This document shows, piece by piece, positions 36,701 to 42,700 of a stretch of DNA of 64,000 bases. The number at the start of each line of letters is the position of its first letter. Position 1 is the stretch's first letter. The position numbers and the translations under genes were made by a program. Origin of the DNA: Shinisaurus crocodilurus (lineage: Eukaryota > Chordata > Lepidosauria > Squamata > Shinisauridae); the NCBI GenBank assembly GCA_021292165.1, contig CM037888.1:34057091-34121090 (forward strand). Reading direction: 5' to 3'. The notes below the pieces were generated by a model, which made no database searches, had not been told where the DNA came from, and saw only the letters and a program-made list of their open reading frames with translations.

Positions 36701-39700
36701 TTCATCCTGCCTCCTCTGAGGAAGCAAAGAGGCTTAGGAAGCAAAACTAAAAGTGTACGTCTCCTTCCCTCTCTTTCTGTTACCCCTCCCTTTAGCCAGT
36801 CAGGTTTGGAGAAGCTTTGGTCTGGTCTGCAGGTGCCCGATGCCAGCCCCAAGGGCAGCATGGATTCAGCACTCGGTGGCGAAGCCGCTGGGCAAAGACC
36901 CCTCTGCCGCTTCTGGGCAGCAGCTGCTCATAGAGAACTGTTCTGGAACTTCAGCCAGCCATGCTCAAACCTTCACTGCCCCTCAGAGCCACAGGGAGCG
37001 TGGACACCTTCAAGCCGCCAACAGTGCTGCCATATTGGGTGTTGCTGAGAACTGGAAGGAGCCCAGTTTTGGGAGAAACCTCCCCCTGTCCACCTTGTAG
37101 ATCACAGCCACTGCAATGGCACGATCACATATTCCCTACATGGGAGGAGACCATTCCAGTCCCGTCTAGGAAGCCTTGCTGGGCTGTGGAAGGGGTTGCA
37201 GATTCTCCTTCACAGCAAGAGGTCCAGCTCTCTGGGCTCAGCAAGGAGGCAGATGTGCTCCTGAGCCAAAAGAGACGGTTGAAGTTAATTTTAGAGCCTG
37301 GTGGCAGTGACGGGAGCCTGCAGAAGCTGGATCTTCCCGTTGCAGCACCAGGAGAACGGGGCAGCAGATGGGCGAGGCGGAGTGAGGCTCCTGCTCCCGG
37401 TCCTTGCTCGGAGGCAGTGGGGAGTTGTGCAGGCCGTGGGGGAATCTGGAAGCGGGGGCAGCTAGAGTGCCGAGGAAACTGCCACCACTGTAATACTGAA
37501 TATTCTGACGGAGAGCCAGGACGGGGATAAGCAGCACCCAGTTTATCCAGGGAAAACTGCTGAGGTAGCTAGTTGCATCCCTAAGTCGTTCCTGAAGATT
37601 CTGCAGTTGCATCCTGCATTGAGCCGGGGTTGGATTAGGTGGCCTCCAAAGCCCCTCCCAACACTGACAATTCCTCTGACCCGCAGCCCTGTGCTGCGAG
37701 GGGCTTGCTGTGGGTGCTCCGTCCATGAGACTCGTGTCCGTTGTTACCATTAGGCGAGAACTGATCTGCAGAGGAGCTCCTTGAGGGATCAGTGGGGCGG
37801 AGTGGAAGTCCATAATTAAGTGCTTTCTTGTGAATCCTGGATGTAATGCGCTGCGGAAAGAGGAGGAGTAGCCATTGAAGGCCCCTTGAGTGAACTTTGC
37901 CTGTGGAGGGAACGTATTGCGGAGGGCTTTCTCGGCGGCCGCTCCCAGGCCACGGAACCCCCCCTCCCAGGGCCAGCTCGGTCGGCTCCCTCTCTGCTGT
38001 CCTTCCGTCAGCAGGCAGAGGCAGCTTTATTTAAGAAGGCCTTTAGCCTGCGAGTGGGTCTGTTCGGTTGCGTGCTGTTTTTATTCATAATTCCCCCCCC
38101 GTCATTGTTATGTTTTTATTGTATTTTAACCTTTTGTTTTATTGTTCTAATCAATTTTAATTGTTTCTGTAAGCCACCTTGAGTGCCATTTTTTGGTAAT
38201 AAGGTGAGGTACAAATGAAATAAATAAATAAATATTAAGCCTCATCTTGCTGGCTGCCCTCCTCAGATGGAGGGTCAGCCCAGCCCACGTGGGCCAGCGG
38301 CTCCCCCGAGGACACGTTTTTTGGGGGGTCTCCCTTTACTAGTGCAGTAAGTTGCTTGGAAATTGTTCACTTCCCTATCCTCTTTGATCCGTTCATGACG
38401 GGGGGTTTCTGTATCTGTCCTGGTAACATTTTGAAATTTTCACACCTTTTTTTTTTTTTAGTTTTCACAGCTGTCCTAATTCTGAAACAGAGAGGGTGAC
38501 CCCTGCTTGGAACAATCTAGGTTGGCAAAACTAGTCTCATTTATTGGATCAATTGGGTTAGTCCAAGCGTTACGCTAGCTAGCCAGGCTCACAGAACTCA
38601 TTAGGCAGAATGTAAAGAGAGGGAAAATGCCATTCCCCTGCTGAAGAATTTTTCTGAAAATTGAAAGTCTGTATAGCCTTCGACCAACCTACCGTAAGTT
38701 GGTCTAAAAATAGGAGACATCATTTACCTTCCCCAAAGCAGCACGCACAGCCCTCCATAAAAATATTTATTTATTTATTTTTATGCCATGGAACAGGGCC
38801 TTCTGTGAATGGCCTAGAAGCATTATTAGGAAATAAAGATGGTGGGCGGCAGCATTAAAACAGAAAAGGGGCCCTGCTGCTATCTAGTAAGTGGTGGAGG
38901 GCCCAGAAGGCAGTTGAGCCACCTGGGATGTGGAGGGAACGTGCACACACATGCGAGGCACACAGTTTTACTCAGTCTCTTGGACAAGTTACTTCTCCCT
39001 TGTGACTGTTCAGGCCCCCATGTCAGCCATTTTGTGGTGGTGCCCACAAGAGTTTCCTCAAATTTCCAAATGGGCCCACAAGCCTAAAAGAGTTGGGGAC
39101 CCCCTGAGTTACCTGCTGGGTATTGCCTGTCATTTGGGTCCTGGCGTTATCTAGCCTAGATACGCCTTTGTTTCGCTTACTGCCTCCTCTTTCTCCTCCC
39201 TCTGGACTTGGTCGCTTCTCTTACATTCCGTGGTCCCCTGGCCCAGAGCCAGCAGCCTCCCTGCCCACCGTGGTCGTGCAGTCACATTGCTCACTCCTTC
39301 CTTTCCAGAGGAGTGCCTGCAGAATGTGCCACACCTGAAGCAGCTCCTGATGACCGCCCTGACCCTCTTCATTGATGCTGCCGAAAGCTATTCCAAGGTG
39401 AAACGGGACACTGAATGGGGCTGGAGGAAGGCTTAAAGCGGGATGGGAGCCTGTGGCCCTCCACATGACTTCAACTCCCATCAGCCCCAGCCAGCATGGT
39501 CAGGAATGGTGTTAGTTGTAGTCCCAATAACGTCTGGAGGGCTCAGGTCCCCCAACCCTGGCTTAAATGTAAGTTAAAGGTGAGCTGCAGAGACACGTGC
39601 TTGCTTCACAGGTTCTGTGGAGTCATAGTTGTGGGATCAGATATGTGAAAAGGACTGTGCTCTGTTGCCGGGGAGCTCTGCCTTGCTGCCGCTTTAAGTG

Positions 39701-42700
39701 TATACTTGGCACTTCGACGCTAGAACATCCAGGGTGCCTAGTAATCAGGGCCTGGTGCTACCATTAGGCCAACTAGGCAGCTGCCTAGGGCGCTGCGCTA
39801 AAGGGGGCGCCAGAAACGCCTTGGGGGAAAAAATACAGCGCTCTCAAGTGGGAAGGGGGGGGCACTAAATATCTGATCTTGCCTAGGGCACCAAACTGCC
39901 TTGCACCGGTCCTGCTAGTAAATGCGTCAGACCTGGGGCATGAAAGCAGAGCTTGCGGCTGCCTTCCTTTGGTTCAAGCAGCTGGGAGGGCCTTTCCACC
40001 AACACAGCAGGGGAAGAGGTGTGAGAACCTCTGGACATGCACAGATGCCTTCCTGTATGCCTCATCCTTTGGCACAGCCATCCTGGGCACACCCATTTGA
40101 ACTGGCCAGTCAGAGCCCTAGTGGGGGCAGACCACCATGCCAGAAAACGGTTTCCATCAGTAAAGCAACCAGCATTCATTAGCGTTAGGAACGGTTAGTG
40201 GTCCTCTGTCCAAGAGTTGCACACAGAATCCCAGTTGTGTCCAAATGGGAGGACTAGCTCAGCTCTTGTTCTAATTTTCAATTTTGCATGCTGTACCCAC
40301 GGAGCCCCTTTTGTTGTTTGTTCTGGGAAAAAACCCACCCTGAAACCCTGAAGTTTCAAAAAGATATGTGAGGAGTCTGTTCGGCTCTCCTCCTCTCCAG
40401 GAGCTCCAGTTCTGTTCCGTCCTGCTGTCCTGTCACCTGTAGTGGGCTTTGTTCTCCCCTCCCCTCCCATTTCCCTTCCCCTCATTTATGTGTGTTATTT
40501 TATTTATTAATTATATTTATACCCCGCGTTTTTTCCTGCAAGGAACCCAAGGCAGCTTACATAATCCTCCTCCTCTCCATTTTATCCTCACAACAACCCT
40601 GTGAGGTAGGTTAGGCTGAGAGTCAGTGACTGGCCCAAAGTCACCCAGTGAGCTTCATGGCCGAGCGGGGACTAGAACCCGGATCTCCCGAGTCCCAGTC
40701 CAACACTCTCACCACTACGCCACACTGCCTCTCGTCTAGTCAGGGCTTCCAGGGAACTCCGCCTCGCAAGTTTTGCAACACAAGCCTCTTAACATGCAAA
40801 AGTTAAGTGGACCTGTAAGGCAGAGGTGGGCAACTTGTGGCCCTCCAGAAGTTTTGGCCCACAACTTCCATCAGCCCTCACCATCGGCTCTGCTGGCTAG
40901 GGCTGATGGGAGTTGTAGGCCAAAATATCCAGAGAGCCACAAGCTGCCTGCCCTGCTGTAAGGGCTTCGCCGGCTTGCAGTTCCCCATTGCAGATCGAGG
41001 GAAGAGCACTCCCTCCGTGATCTTGAGTGGAGACTGCAGCATTCCAAACCCCTCTCTGACGGGGAGCTTTTTTTGCCCTCCTTCCAGGATTAGGTAACTA
41101 CTGGTGCTCCCAGCATGTCTGGCCAAAACATTGGGAGGGCGCCAGGTTGGGAAGGCTGCCCTGTTGCAGTTAGGTGCAGTTGCAGCAGCTTTCTTCGCTG
41201 ACTCCCTTCTCGTCACCCCTCCTCTTTTAGGACTTCTGTGTGCGCCAGTCCTTGCGCTGCAACAGGCTGACCAAGCTCATTACCCTGCAGCTCCACTTTC
41301 TGAACACCAACCACAGAACCAAGCTGATCAACCTGAGCAGGAAGAGCCTGCTGGGATGTGCCATGTCCCTGCCCAGGTTCTACCAGGTGAGGAGGAGGAA
41401 GGAGGGCTTCCACCATTGGGTCTTGAGTATTTCTTCTTGCAAGTGCCTGCTTGGGGGTGGGGGTGGGGCGCTGTTATGGATTGGAGACGATCTATACTAC
41501 AAGTGAGAAGGATCTTGGAATTGTAGTAGATCACAAACTGAATATGAGCCAGCAATGCGATGCAGCTGCAAAGAAGGCAAATGCTATTTTGGGCTGCATT
41601 AATAGAAGTATAGCGTCCAAATCGCGTGAAGTGATAATACCCCTTTACTCAGCACTGGTTAGGTCTCATCTTGAGTACTGCGTCCAGTTCTGGGCACCAC
41701 ACTTTAAGAAGGACGTAGACAAACTGGAGAGGGTTCAGAGGAGGGCAACAAGGATGATAAAGGGACTGGAAACAAGGCCCTATGAGGAGAGACTGAAAGA
41801 ACTGGGCATGTTTAGCCTTCAGAAGAGGAGACTGAGGGGAGATATGATCGCACTCTTCCAGTACTTGAAGGGATGTCACACAGAGGAGGGCCAGGATCTC
41901 TTCTCGATCATCCCAGTTTGCAGGACACGGAATAATGGGCTCAGGAACCCAGATTCCACCTAAACATCAGGAAAATTTTCCTGACTGTTAGAGCAATACA
42001 CCAATGGAACCAACTACCTAGGGAGGTGGTGGGCTCTCCCACTCTGGAGGCATTCAAGGTGCAGCTGGACAGCCATCTGTCAGAGATGCTTTGACCTGGA
42101 TTCCTGCATTGAGTGGGGGGTTGGACTTGATAGCCTTTCACAAAGGTTCTATGGACTTTGAAGAAGCCCGAGTGCAAGGTGAAAGGGAGAAATGTGCTAA
42201 GCGAAAAGCACGTCAAATGAATCCTTTACAAGACCATCTTCCATCTGGTAACCTGTGTCCTCACTGTGGGAAGCTGTGTGGATCTAGAATTGGCCTCCAC
42301 AGTCACTTACGGACCCATCGCTAGAGTCTACACAATTTTCTTTAGAATTTTCCTCCTTTTAAAATCTCCTTTTTGTAAATTTTTTTTTTTTTTTAAATCC
42401 TGGAAGACAATCTTACTCGGTCACGAGTGATCGCCTGACTGACTGACTGAGACCCCTTCCAACTCTACTTTTCTATGATTCTGTCTTGTCATGGGCCCAA
42501 ATTCTTCCCCTGCTCTGTCTGAGAGCCCCGCTACTTGTTAAACTGGCAGCGTGAAAGTTAGCCCGACTCTGACTGCTTAGAATTCTGAAGGTGCCCTCCA
42601 GTCTGTTGATACTTGAGAAAAGCTTGGTGGCCTTTGACCCAATGCCATGTCAAAGGAGCAGAAACCACAGATGGCCAATGGATTGTTACTAGGAATTCCC

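Noticed and set aside
36301..37813. Several ORFs of 150-190 codons on both strands
   Set aside because: They overlap SPG11 exon 36 in other frames or GC-rich intron, have no recognisable domains and overlap one another, as expected for chance ORFs.
42136..42324. Zinc-finger ORF as a host gene
   Set aside because: The finger is a single C-terminal unit followed by a stop, a short UTR and a microsatellite tail, and it splits a CR1 copy. A LINE origin fits better.
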